Source of the DNA: an uncultured Pseudomonadota bacterium
Lineage (GTDB): Bacteria > Pseudomonadota > Alphaproteobacteria > Rs-D84
Length of the DNA: 12,449 nucleotides
Assembly: GCA_947306185.1 (NCBI GenBank)
Contig: CAMZFU010000035.1
Coordinates: 1-12,449, forward strand
Reading direction: 5' to 3'
Shown: positions 1 through 6,867 of the stretch, piece after piece
Layout: every line of letters starts with the position of its first letter
Position numbering within the stretch: the first letter of the stretch is position 1
Made by a program: the position numbers and the translations under genes
Notes under the pieces: generated by a model
Told to the model about the DNA's origin: nothing
What the model saw: the letters and a program-made list of their open reading frames with translations, nothing else
Database searches by the model: none

Positions 1-2896
1 ATGTCGCATTCGGGAAAAACAGGTTTTCCGGAATCGATGTTAAACCGGTGCAACCCCGAAATGTGCCGGAAAACATACCTTGTGCCCCGGTGGTATAAGT
101 ACTAAACAGTGTTGCCGGAATAGAGACCAGGTTCGTTGCACCTTGGAAAGTCCCCCCGAAACTTGGTCGATTGTAGAAAGTGTCGCTTATGTGTGGGAAT
201 AATTTGGAAAGATCACCCGATATGGTCGCAATCTTTGTCGCCGAATTATTTGAAGATTGATAAAAACTTATCGCTGATTCGGATACAGAATACATTGTGG
301 GGGTGCCAGCGAATCCAATCGTTTTTACCCCACCGGTTGAATAGGCACATGTATATGTTGAGCCGATCAGGCTGGAACGTGAGATTGTATTGCCAGAAAC
401 ACCGCCGCCACTCAACACACCATCGGCCCCGCAATCAACATAGAAAGTGCCCGTAGGAGCTAAACTGAATTGGAATGTGTCGTTTTCTGACAAATTTGTT
501 GTTGTTACATTGAATTTAGATTCAACCCATTTCGCATAGAACGTTTTGTTACCAGCTGTATCTGTACCAATTATTTGTGTCATAGAACAAATTGTAAGGT
601 CGCTATCTTTACACCATCCTAGAAACACAGACCCCGCTTTGGTCGGTACGCCATCAATCGTTGCACCCGTTCCATAATTATACGTCGTTGGAGCATTTTC
701 ATAATTTGTACCGCCATTCATTTCGTATGTTATAGGTATATCATGTGTGGGTTCGCATGTATCGTATACTGAATCAAAATCCAATCTTGCGTCGGTGAAA
801 AGTTGTGGACGATATGATGACGATGATGAAGAAAACATAGAACTACAGGTACTAGAGCAACTTGATTTACAATTTTTAGAGCTAACGCTATTAACTTTAA
901 CGCCTAGGTTGGAAAATGCCTGACTGTGTCCATAGTTGGTATATCCAGTTAGATAGCAATAGCAACCACTATTGCAACCTGTTGAGTATGTTATAGAACC
1001 CTTGTCACCATAGGACACGCCCCCAGTAACCGCCGTACCAGCGGTGGTACCAATAATGCTTTCCAAATCTGGGCGTGCCGTACCGTACCCACTGTCGCAT
1101 GTAGTCATATATGTACAAACGTTATCTATAACTGTTATGGTACGTGTTCCATTATCAAGCGTAGCATTCGGACATTCAGTCCATTTTGCATAGAAAGTTT
1201 TGTCGCCGGTTGCATTCGCGTTAATGGTTTGTGTCATCGCGCAATTTGTTAATTCGCTATCTGTGCACCACCCGTCAAAAGTATATGCCTCCTTGGTTGG
1301 GATCCCGTCAATCGTTAATGGGGCACCTTCGGCATACTGGATCGGGGCGCCATTATAATTGGTCCCACCATTCATTACATATGTGATATTAGACCCATTA
1401 CCGAAATACGCGTAAAGTGTGTCTTTGCCGTAAATAAGTTTGTTTACAACAAAATCACCATTTGCATTTATCACTTTTGTGCCCGTGGCATTTTCACCCG
1501 TATAGAACCCGCTAAACAGTTTTCCGGATTTCGTTGGTAACGTGGTTATGGCGGTAATTTCATTGTTTCCGGCCGCATCTGAATACCACCCGGTATCATA
1601 CGACAAATATACGGTTGATGGGTTTGCGTTCGTATCCCCATTAGAGGAATCCAGCGTAATAGCCATAGGTGTTGTTTCTATACATGAAACCTTGCCATAC
1701 CATGTGGTGTTATAATTGGTGCCCTCATAGCCAGTGAAATACTGCGTTGTTCCAGGATAGTCATCGCAACTGGTGGCGACCTTGGTGTTATAGAAGGTAC
1801 TAGTCCACATATTGGTGGATACTGGCGCCCCCCTTGCAATTAACCCAGCAAATGTGGTTGGTGGAATATACCCCTCCAAATTCGTGCAACCATTAAATGT
1901 GTATTGAAACATATAGTTTGCACCGTATGTACCAGATGAAGCTGAACTAATCTTACTAAATAAATCCGCTGGGATAGAAGTTAACCCTGTACAACCAGAA
2001 AATGTGGAGTCAAACATAGATTCTTGCCCCGCCACTGATGTGGCATTTGGAAAGAATAGCCCCGTTGGTATAGAAGTTAACCCCGTACAACCAGAAAATG
2101 TAGCCTTAAACAGATTAGTTGCTGGACTGGTAATTTTACTGAATAAATCCGCTGGAATTGACTCTATACCTGTGCAACCATAAAATGTTTGCATAAACAT
2201 TGCGTTTTGTCCTGACACAGATGTCGCATTCGGAAAGAACAGTCCTTCTGGTATGGATGTTAACCCTGTGCAACCATAAAAAGCCTCTCTAAACATATTG
2301 GTCGCACCATTGGTATAAGTACTAAACAGAGTTGCTGGAATAGATGTTAAGTTTGTTGCACCCCTGAAAGTCTGATAGAAGCGTGGTTGGTAACCACTGC
2401 TACTGCTTATATATGGGAATACCGTAGACAAATCTCCAGATATAGACATAATCATTGTCGAAGGATTATTAGATGAGTAATAAAAAGCGATTGTCGGGGT
2501 TGTTGTGCTCGTATTATATTGAGTTGCGGTGCCACCGAAACTTATCGTCTTTTGCCCGCCGGTTGCGTACGTACAAGTATAGGTCGCTCCTGTTGTATTG
2601 TTGCGAGTAATTGTGTTCCCGGAAACGTCGTTGATAGTGCTGGATAGTATGCCGTCTGCACCGCAATCAACATAGAATGTTCCCTTGGCGGATAAGCTAA
2701 ACTGGAATGTGTCATTCGCAGATAATTCGGTTGTTGTTAAACTGAATTTCGCGGTTTCGCATTGTGTCCCATCCCCAAATACATCAATCTGATTGGATGT
2801 ACACGTATCCGCATGCGCCACACTAGTCGTACCAAAAAACAGCGCACACGCCAAAAATCCAGCAAAAATACAACCAAATAAACGCCGCAAAATCAT
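1..2896 (-). CDS. Secreted BspA-like leucine-rich-repeat / InlB B-repeat surface protein (3' end beyond window)
   Basis: The frame is open for 965 codons from ATG 2896 to the left edge, so the C-terminus is missing. Residues 1-29 form a signal peptide (RR, hydrophobic core, VAHA|D cleavage). In order: a PKD-like beta domain (about 50-170, FYVDCGADG and YTCTYATGGQKTI); LRR units of type FxGCTGLTSIPxxLF (177-373); a degenerate B-repeat (411-499); a typical B-repeat (504-574, MNGGTNY ... FDGWC ... TFYAKW); a Cys/Ser-rich segment (575-720); another B-repeat (721-791); then a second copy of the PKD-like and LRR module (794 onward). BspA-type LRRs and B-repeats are known from secreted or cell-surface adhesion proteins; a role in host or matrix contact is inference. 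ATG 2896 is preferred over in-frame ATG 2911 because GAGG lies 9 nt before it and nothing suitable precedes 2911. No anchor is visible in the part seen. Confidence 0.9.
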   Translation of the reverse strand, partial: MILRRLFGCIFAGFLACALFFGTTSVAHADTCTSNQIDVFGDGTQCETAKFSLTTTELSANDTFQFSLSAKGTFYVDCGADGILSSTINDVSGNTITRNNTTGATYTCTYATGGQKTISFGGTATQYNTSTTTPTIAFYYSSNNPSTMIMSISGDLSTVFPYISSSSGYQPRFYQTFRGATNLTSIPATLFSTYTNGATNMFREAFYGCTGLTSIPEGLFFPNATSVSGQNAMFMQTFYGCTGIESIPADLFSKITSPATNLFKATFSGCTGLTSIPTGLFFPNATSVAGQESMFDSTFSGCTGLTSIPADLFSKISSASSGTYGANYMFQYTFNGCTNLEGYIPPTTFAGLIARGAPVSTNMWTSTFYNTKVATSCDDYPGTTQYFTGYEGTNYNTTWYGKVSCIETTPMAITLDSSNGDTNANPSTVYLSYDTGWYSDAAGNNEITAITTLPTKSGKLFSGFYTGENATGTKVINANGDFVVNKLIYGKDTLYAYFGNGSNITYVMNGGTNYNGAPIQYAEGAPLTIDGIPTKEAYTFDGWCTDSELTNCAMTQTINANATGDKTFYAKWTECPNATLDNGTRTITVIDNVCTYMTTCDSGYGTARPDLESIIGTTAGTAVTGGVSYGDKGSITYSTGCNSGCYCYLTGYTNYGHSQAFSNLGVKVNSVSSKNCKSSCSSTCSSMFSSSSSSYRPQLFTDARLDFDSVYDTCEPTHDIPITYEMNGGTNYENAPTTYNYGTGATIDGVPTKAGSVFLGWCKDSDLTICSMTQIIGTDTAGNKTFYAKWVESKFNVTTTNLSENDTFQFSLAPTGTFYVDCGADGVLSGGGVSGNTISRSSLIGSTYTCAYSTGGVKTIGFAGTPTMYSVSESAISFYQSSNNSATKIATISGDLSKLFPHISDTFYNRPSFGGTFQGATNLVSIPATLFSTYTTGAQGMFSGTFRGCTGLTSIPENLFFPNAT
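2..517 (-). repeat. Module copy 2 in surface protein (cut by window edge)
   Basis: Codes for residues 794-965 and repeats copy 1, sharing NDTFQFSL, GTFYVDCGADG, SGNTI, ISGDLS, FPHIS (FPYIS in copy 1), SIPATLFSTYT and GCTGLTSIPE. DNA identity is interrupted by many substitutions, so this is an old or diversified duplication rather than a fresh one. Confidence 0.85.
524..736 (-). repeat. InlB-type B-repeat 2
   Basis: Residues 721-791 run from ITYEMNGGTNYENAP through VFLGWCKDSD to TFYAKWVE. It is a close relative of the repeat at 1175-1387 and sits directly before the second PKD-like module. Confidence 0.8.
1175..1387 (-). repeat. InlB-type B-repeat 1 (Listeria-Bacteroides repeat)
   Basis: Residues 504-574 run from ITYVMNGGTNYNGAP through TFDGWCTDSE to TFYAKWTE, the classical beta-grasp B-repeat pattern. 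Positions 1400-1666 (residues 411-499) hold a more degenerate copy with TLPTKSGKLFSGFYTGE and LYAYFGNG. Confidence 0.8.
1778..2368 (-). repeat. Leucine-rich repeat array, alternating 29- and 32-residue units
   Basis: Units begin at F177, F206, F238, F267, F299, F334 and F368, giving lengths 29, 32, 29, 32, 35 and 34. Short units carry ATLFSTYT or ADLFSKI; long units carry LFFPNATSVxGQ. The pair forms a 61-residue (183-bp) super-repeat, visible in DNA as matching blocks beginning near 2038 and 2221. The closest known type is the BspA-like LRR. Confidence 0.8.
2222..2749 (-). repeat. Module copy 1 in surface protein (PKD-like domain plus first LRR units)
   Basis: Codes for residues 50-225. It matches residues 794-965 (positions 2-517) almost domain for domain, from KFSLTTTELS to LFFPNAT. 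The DNA offset is 2232 bp at the beginning of the module and 2220 bp at its end, so the indels between copies are multiples of three. Confidence 0.85.
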
Positions 2897-2941
2897 TCCT
2901 TTTTCCCTCATTTTGATATTCAATACCACTCTTCAAAGGCT

Positions 2942-2971
2942 AGTTTAGAAAAATTATAGTTGATGTGGCAA
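2942..2971 (-). promoter_or_regulatory. Candidate promoter of the surface-protein gene
   Basis: On the minus strand TTGCCA (2966-2971) lies 18 nt before TAAACT (2942-2947). A perfect TATAAT (2953-2958) lies between them but has no good -35 at the usual distance. Either could serve; the true start is unresolved. Confidence 0.4.
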
Positions 2972-3013
2972 GTACTTTTTTTAATAAATTTGTATAATTT
3001 TTTCTTGATGGTT

Positions 3014-3037
3014 TTTTTCGCGGTTTTCTGCGAAAAA
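3014..3037. other. Small inverted repeat between surface-protein gene and dnaK
   Basis: TTTTTCGC (3014-3021) and GCGAAAAA (3030-3037) can pair in 8 bp around an 8-nt loop. It lies upstream of the candidate surface-protein promoter. There is no T-run in terminator position on either strand, so its role is unclear. Confidence 0.3.
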
Positions 3038-3053
3038 TTATGATTTAATAAGT

Positions 3054-3127
3054 AAAAAAATACCCCACATAAAAATCACCCGCGAAAATGTTTTGTTCAT
3101 TTTCGCGGGTCCCAATAGTGCGGGGTA
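3054..3127 (-). terminator. Nested-hairpin terminator of dnaK
   Basis: A perfect 13-bp inner stem, ACCCGCGAAAATG (3078-3090) with CATTTTCGCGGGT (3098-3110), is enclosed by an outer stem, TACCCCACA (3061-3069) with TGCGGGGTA (3119-3127), with one non-Watson-Crick position. On the minus strand the outer stem is followed by seven T (3060-3054). It begins about 20 nt after the dnaK stop. Confidence 0.8.
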
Positions 3128-3147
3128 ATATATTATTGTTTTAACGA

Positions 3148-5049
3148 TTATTTTTCAGAAAAATCTGCATCACGTGCGCCATCTGATTTGTTTTCAGATG
3201 ATTCCGCGTTGCCCGCGCCAGCAGTGTTTTGCGCATCCTGTTGCGCTTTATACACCGCTTCGCCCAATTTCATGGCTTTTTCGGTCAACGCATCGGTCTT
3301 AGATTTAAGTGATTCCGCCGTTGCATCAGATTTCGCCAATTCATCGGCCAATTCCTTCTTGGCGGCCTCTATCGCATCACGATCTGCGCTGCTTACTTTG
3401 TCGCCGTGTTCTTTTAATGCCTTGTCAATAGAATTGATAGCGGTTTCGGCGGTGTTCTTGGCTTCGGCCAATTCACGTTTCTTTTTATCCGCTTCGGCAT
3501 TTGCCGCGGCTTCATCAACCATACGTTTGATTTCGTCTTCGGACAATCCGCCATCGGATTTAATCGAAATAGCCTGTTCTTTACCGGTGCCTTTATCTTT
3601 TGCAGACACATGAACGATGCCGTTTGCGTCGATATCAAAAGACACTTCAATCTGTGGCATTCCACGTGGGGCAGGGGCAATACCTTCTAAATTAAACTGT
3701 CCCAATAATTTATTATCCGCCGCCATGTCGCGTTCACCTTGGAATACACGGATGGTCACGGCCGATTGATTATCTTCGGCGGTACTAAACACCTGTGATT
3801 TCTTGGTTGGAATTGTTGTGTTGCGGTCAATAAGGCGCGTAAACACACCGCCCAATGTTTCAATACCCAATGACAATGGGGTAACATCCAATAACAGAAC
3901 GTCTTTGACATCGCCCTTTAACACACCGCCTTGAATTGCGGCACCCATTGCAACAACTTCGTCCGGATTCACACCCTTGTGCGGTTCGCGCCCAAAAAAT
4001 TCTTTAACCGTTTCAACAACCTTTGGCATACGGGTTTGACCACCAACCAAGATAACTTCATTGATTTGTGATTTTTCGATACCCGCATCTTTCAATGCCT
4101 TGCGACATGGTTCAATGGTGCGTTCAATCAAATCATCAACCAAAGATTCCAACTTTGCACGTGTTAATGTTGTATTGAAATGTTTTGGACCCGATGCATC
4201 CGCCGTCAAGAAAGGCAGGTTAATATCGGTTGATGTCTTGGACGACAGTTCAATTTTCGCCTTTTCTGCGGCTTCTTTCAAACGTTGCAATGCCAATTTA
4301 TCGTTCGATAAATCAATACCGGTTTGAGATTTGAATTCTTCAATTAAATATTTCAATACACGGGCATCAAAGTCAGAACCGCCCAATGCCGTATCACCGT
4401 TTGTTGATTTTACTTCGAATACGCCGTCAACGATTTCCAAAACAGACACATCGAACGTTCCACCACCAAGGTCATATACTATAATGGTGCCGTCTTTGTT
4501 TTTATCCAAACCGTATGCCAATGCCGCGGCGGTTGGTTCATTTACAATACGCAACACATTTAATCCCGCAATACGACCGGCGTCTTTGGTGGCCTGGCGT
4601 TGTGAATCATTAAAATATGCCGGCACAGTAATAACCGCATCGGTTACCGTTTCGCCCAAATAACTTTCGGCATCTTTCTTTAATTTTGCCAAAATCATTG
4701 CGGAAACCTGTGACGGGGCATACTTTTTACCGTCTATTTCCACCCACGCGTCACCATTATCGCCGGCAACAATTTTATAAGGAACGCGCCCCATAATTTC
4801 TTTAACGGCAGGGCTATCAAAACGCAACCCCATTAAACGTTTAATTTCATATATTGTATTTTCTGGATTGGTTACAGCCTGGTTCTTGGCGGTAACACCA
4901 ACCAACTGTTCGCCCCCAGATGTAATCGCCACCACAGACGGTGTTGTACGACCACCTTCGGCATTTTCAATAATTTTTGGATCAGAACCGTCCATGAAAG
5001 CCATGGCGGAATTTGTTGTACCCAAATCGATACCTAATACTTTTGACAT
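3148..5049 (-). CDS. dnaK: Molecular chaperone DnaK (Hsp70)
   Basis: ATP-driven cytoplasmic chaperone that binds exposed hydrophobic peptides, working with DnaJ and GrpE. The product is 633 aa, the normal DnaK length. The nucleotide-binding domain shows IDLGTTNS (7-14), Lys70 in YEIKRLMG, VPAYFNDSQRQATKDAG (142-158), YDLGGGTFDVSV (192-203) and ILVGGQTRMP (333-342). The linker DVLLLDVTPLSLG (383-395) precedes the substrate-binding beta domain and a helical lid. The tail ends in DADFSEK rather than the usual EEVD-like or EVKDKK ending. ATG 5049 is the start: AGGAG lies 8 nt before it, whereas the in-frame GTG at 5058 overlaps that AGGAG. No dnaJ or grpE is adjacent; downstream comes a terminator and then the surface-protein gene. 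Confidence 0.98.
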   Translation of the reverse strand: MSKVLGIDLGTTNSAMAFMDGSDPKIIENAEGGRTTPSVVAITSGGEQLVGVTAKNQAVTNPENTIYEIKRLMGLRFDSPAVKEIMGRVPYKIVAGDNGDAWVEIDGKKYAPSQVSAMILAKLKKDAESYLGETVTDAVITVPAYFNDSQRQATKDAGRIAGLNVLRIVNEPTAAALAYGLDKNKDGTIIVYDLGGGTFDVSVLEIVDGVFEVKSTNGDTALGGSDFDARVLKYLIEEFKSQTGIDLSNDKLALQRLKEAAEKAKIELSSKTSTDINLPFLTADASGPKHFNTTLTRAKLESLVDDLIERTIEPCRKALKDAGIEKSQINEVILVGGQTRMPKVVETVKEFFGREPHKGVNPDEVVAMGAAIQGGVLKGDVKDVLLLDVTPLSLGIETLGGVFTRLIDRNTTIPTKKSQVFSTAEDNQSAVTIRVFQGERDMAADNKLLGQFNLEGIAPAPRGMPQIEVSFDIDANGIVHVSAKDKGTGKEQAISIKSDGGLSEDEIKRMVDEAAANAEADKKKRELAEAKNTAETAINSIDKALKEHGDKVSSADRDAIEAAKKELADELAKSDATAESLKSKTDALTEKAMKLGEAVYKAQQDAQNTAGAGNAESSENKSDGARDADFSEK

Positions 5050-5086
5050 AATTTTCACTCCTATTTAATTCTTCTTGTATGACACA

Positions 5087-5115
5087 GATATAGTTACCCG
5101 AAAACCCATTTCAAG
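5087..5115 (-). promoter_or_regulatory. dnaK promoter, heat-shock (RpoH)-like
   Basis: On the minus strand CTTGAAA (5109-5115) precedes TATATC (5087-5092, within CTATAT). CTTGAAA is the typical RpoH -35 element, and the CTATAT region resembles alphaproteobacterial heat-shock -10 boxes. It also reads as a sigma-70 promoter, TTGAAA-N16-TATATC. The predicted leader is about 30 nt. Confidence 0.6.
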
Positions 5116-5168
5116 ACCATAGGAATAAAAATTAGTGATTAGTTGTTGGTGGAAAGTGTTTAGTGGGT

Positions 5169-5199
5169 AAAAAGCAAAACGGCGCATAAGACGCCGTTT
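5169..5199 (-). terminator. Terminator of the 5223-5936 gene
   Basis: AAACGGCG (5177-5184) pairs with CGCCGTTT (5192-5199) in a perfect 8-bp stem with a 7-nt loop. On the minus strand it is followed by TGCTTTTT. It lies 24 nt after the stop codon and insulates dnaK from the upstream gene. Confidence 0.8.
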
Positions 5200-5222
5200 C
5201 TTAACGGGCTTTAATATCACTT

Positions 5223-5936
5223 TTAATAGTTCATGTCTTTGGCCATCTGATATGATAAAGTCCTTGTGCAAAACAGCGCAGTATACAAATCTATTACATC
5301 TTGTGGTATCTTGTCTGCTTTAAGCGTCCCTATAACTTCTTCTGCCTCATATTGGTGGCGCAATAAATACTGACGTACACTTTCTGCAAGATCTGTTTTT
5401 TCTTCTTCTGTTAAATTCTCCAGAGTTTTATCCTTAAGTTCCGGGATGGCGGCCTTTATATCCTTAAAATATGGATGCAATGCCATCCGAAGTAATTCGG
5501 CATCAAGTGCCTTGTTCATACTCTCGTCATGCAACAAATATGTTAAATATTGTTGATTTTCTTTTGATTTGCGTTTATACATATGGCCCCACGCACCACA
5601 TGACGTCAGTCCTGCCATCGTTGCTACACACCAATTTTCCAACATTATGCGCTTTTCATCGTCATACTTATAATCATAACTTTTGCATGCCTCCAAATAA
5701 CTTCCCATCCACCAAGCCATCATTAGTGTCGACATAAACGCAAATCTACGTGAAAACACAGCATAAACTTTATGTTTATTATTACGTTTTAACACCGTTT
5801 CAAACGGTTCAGGTTCATTAACTTTAACACAATATGCTTCTATACGTTTGTACATAGGGGTTGTTTTTATTGCTTGTTTTGCCTTATTGGCTGTTTCTTT
5901 CAACCTTGTTTTAAAAGATGTATCGTCTTTGTTCAT
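5223..5936 (-). CDS. Hypothetical protein with two hydrophobic segments
   Basis: The product is 237 aa and is not recognised. The N-terminus is Lys-rich (residues 1-58, no signal peptide). Two Trp/Met/Cys-containing hydrophobic stretches follow, about 65-84 (FAFMSTLMMAWWMGSYLEAC) and 100-118, separated by a charged KSYDYKYDDEKR loop and followed by a basic KRKSK. This suggests a two-span membrane hairpin with both ends inside. The C-terminal 110 residues look helical and charged, with ELKDKTLENLTEEEKTDLAESV (one helix-rich stretch, 166-187). ATG 5936 is chosen over in-frame ATG 5966 because AAGGA lies 7 nt before it, and the upstream ATG falls inside the predicted promoter. It has its own promoter and terminator, so it is monocistronic. 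A membrane location is inference; short hydrophobic helices in a soluble protein cannot be excluded. Confidence 0.75.
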   Translation of the reverse strand: MNKDDTSFKTRLKETANKAKQAIKTTPMYKRIEAYCVKVNEPEPFETVLKRNNKHKVYAVFSRRFAFMSTLMMAWWMGSYLEACKSYDYKYDDEKRIMLENWCVATMAGLTSCGAWGHMYKRKSKENQQYLTYLLHDESMNKALDAELLRMALHPYFKDIKAAIPELKDKTLENLTEEEKTDLAESVRQYLLRHQYEAEEVIGTLKADKIPQDVIDLYTALFCTRTLSYQMAKDMNY

Positions 5937-5964
5937 GCAGATATCCTTTTTATCATGTAAAAAC

Positions 5965-5992
5965 ATCCTACAACAAGGTTCATATTTGTCAA
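5965..5992 (-). promoter_or_regulatory. Sigma-70-like promoter of the 5223-5936 gene
   Basis: On the minus strand a perfect TTGACA (5987-5992) is followed after 16 nt by TAGGAT (5965-5970). Transcription would begin near 5958, about 20 nt before ATG 5936 and downstream of the alternative ATG at 5966. Confidence 0.6.
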
Positions 5993-6004
5993 GATAATAT
6001 TAGT

Positions 6005-6028
6005 AAAAGACCGCCCATTTGGGCGGTC
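6005..6028 (-). terminator. Terminator of the L25 gene
   Basis: GACCGCCC (6009-6016) pairs with GGGCGGTC (6021-6028), a perfect 8-bp GC-rich stem around an ATTT loop. On the minus strand it is followed by TTTTACTAATATT. It begins 21 nt after the L25 stop and ends just before the next promoter. Confidence 0.85.
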
Positions 6029-6049
6029 TCGGAATAAAACCAAAAATTA

Positions 6050-6673
6050 TTATTTTTTGGCAGGTGCCGCGGCGGCCGCTGGGGCTGCTGCTTTCTTGGC
6101 ATCGGCTTCTTCTGGCATTTTACCGCCAATAGTGGCGAATGCCAATTCCGCCTGGTGCAAACCAAGTGATACACCTTCGGGCAACACCAAATCAGAACCG
6201 TGAACAGTGTCACCGATTGTCAAATCTTGCAAATCCAAGATAATCTTTTCTGGTAATTTATCAACCAATGCGACAACTGCTACTTTACGAACAGCAAAGT
6301 TCAGAACACCACCCAATTTCAATCCCTTGGATGTATCAACGTTGATAACTTCGACCGGAACTTCAACGCATACAGGTTTTGCAACATCAATGCGTTTGAA
6401 ATCAACGTGGACGATTTTGTCGGATACCGGATGATATTGAATATCCATCAACATGGCATCTTCTTTACCATTTTTGGTTGTAATATGAAAAAGTTTTGTT
6501 CGTAATGCCGGAATCTGAACAATAGGTGCAAAATCACGACCAGAAATTTCAATCGCGGTCGGGTCTTTCTTTTCACCATAGATAACGGCGGGGATATTTT
6601 TGTTTTTACGAATTGCACGTGCGGCCCCCTTGCCAGCAACATTGCGAATTTCTGCGTTTAATTCAATTGCCAT
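6050..6673 (-). CDS. rplY: 50S ribosomal protein L25 (Ctc/TL5 long form)
   Basis: Binds 5S rRNA in the large ribosomal subunit. The product is 207 aa, the two-domain CTC/TL5 form rather than the short E. coli form. The N-terminal 5S-binding domain (about 1-92) contains GKGAARAIRKNKNIPAVIYG and DIQYHPVSDKIVHVDF. The TL5 beta domain (about 98-184) includes PVEVINVDTSKGLKLGG and LPEKIILDLQDLTIGD. An Ala/Lys-rich tail (AAAPAAAAAPAKK) is typical of alphaproteobacterial copies. ATG 6673 has AAAGGA 6 nt upstream; an in-frame TTG two codons earlier lies inside that ribosome-binding site. In many bacteria pth follows this gene; here a terminator does. Confidence 0.95.
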   Translation of the reverse strand: MAIELNAEIRNVAGKGAARAIRKNKNIPAVIYGEKKDPTAIEISGRDFAPIVQIPALRTKLFHITTKNGKEDAMLMDIQYHPVSDKIVHVDFKRIDVAKPVCVEVPVEVINVDTSKGLKLGGVLNFAVRKVAVVALVDKLPEKIILDLQDLTIGDTVHGSDLVLPEGVSLGLHQAELAFATIGGKMPEEADAKKAAAPAAAAAPAKK

Positions 6674-6705
6674 TTTCAATCCTTTTTTTGCAATTTAATG
6701 TTTTA

Positions 6706-6727
6706 CACAACCTCCAAGGGTGTTGTG
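6706..6727 (-). other. Hairpin in the L25 mRNA leader
   Basis: CACAAC (6706-6711) and GTTGTG (6722-6727) can pair in 6 bp, with possible CC/GG pairing inside the 10-nt loop. It lies near the predicted mRNA 5' end, about 30 nt before the ribosome-binding site. A regulatory role is speculative. Confidence 0.35.
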
Positions 6728-6735
6728 CGGGGCAT

Positions 6736-6764
6736 ATTATGAATTAAAAGTAATGAAAAATCAA
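6736..6764 (-). promoter_or_regulatory. Promoter of the L25 gene
   Basis: On the minus strand TTGATT (6759-6764), a 17-nt spacer, then CATAAT (6736-6741). The predicted leader is about 55 nt and contains the 6706-6727 hairpin. Confidence 0.55.
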
Positions 6765-6817
6765 GTGATTTCTTGTGTTTTTATATAAACGTTTTTATGG
6801 TTTGCGTATTTAATATC

Positions 6818-6845
6818 TTGATTTTACGGTCTGTCTTGCTATTAT
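6818..6845 (+). promoter_or_regulatory. Promoter of the GNAT acetyltransferase gene
   Basis: TTGATT (6818-6823), a 16-nt spacer, then TATTAT (6840-6845). Transcription would begin near 6852, leaving a leader of about 15 nt that contains AGGA 8 nt before ATG 6868. Confidence 0.55.
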
Positions 6846-6867
6846 CACGGAAAGCAGGAACGTTGCC

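Noticed and set aside
136..456. Open frame on the plus strand within the surface-protein region
   Set aside because: It lies antisense to a continuous 965-codon frame with signal peptide and clear domains, has no ribosome-binding site and resembles no protein.
1778..2368. Regularly spaced similar sequences that could suggest a CRISPR array
   Set aside because: The repeats are imperfect, keep reading frame and code for leucine-rich repeats; there are no identical repeats with unrelated spacers.
2815..2835. FLAC in the signal peptide as a lipobox
   Set aside because: Phe at -3 is unusual, the Cys lies inside the hydrophobic core, and a good signal peptidase I site (VAHA|D) follows.
3188..3613. 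141-codon plus-strand frame, Ala/Ser-rich
   Set aside because: Antisense shadow of the dnaK 3' end; its composition follows from the GCG/GCC and Lys/Glu codons of the real gene.
5050..5058. GTG start three codons upstream for dnaK
   Set aside because: It overlaps the AGGAG ribosome-binding site, and DnaK proteins begin with the MSKV-type sequence at 5049.
5065..5271. 68-codon minus-strand frame spanning the dnaK upstream region
   Set aside because: It runs through a hairpin terminator and the dnaK promoter and overlaps the end of the 5223-5936 gene in another frame.
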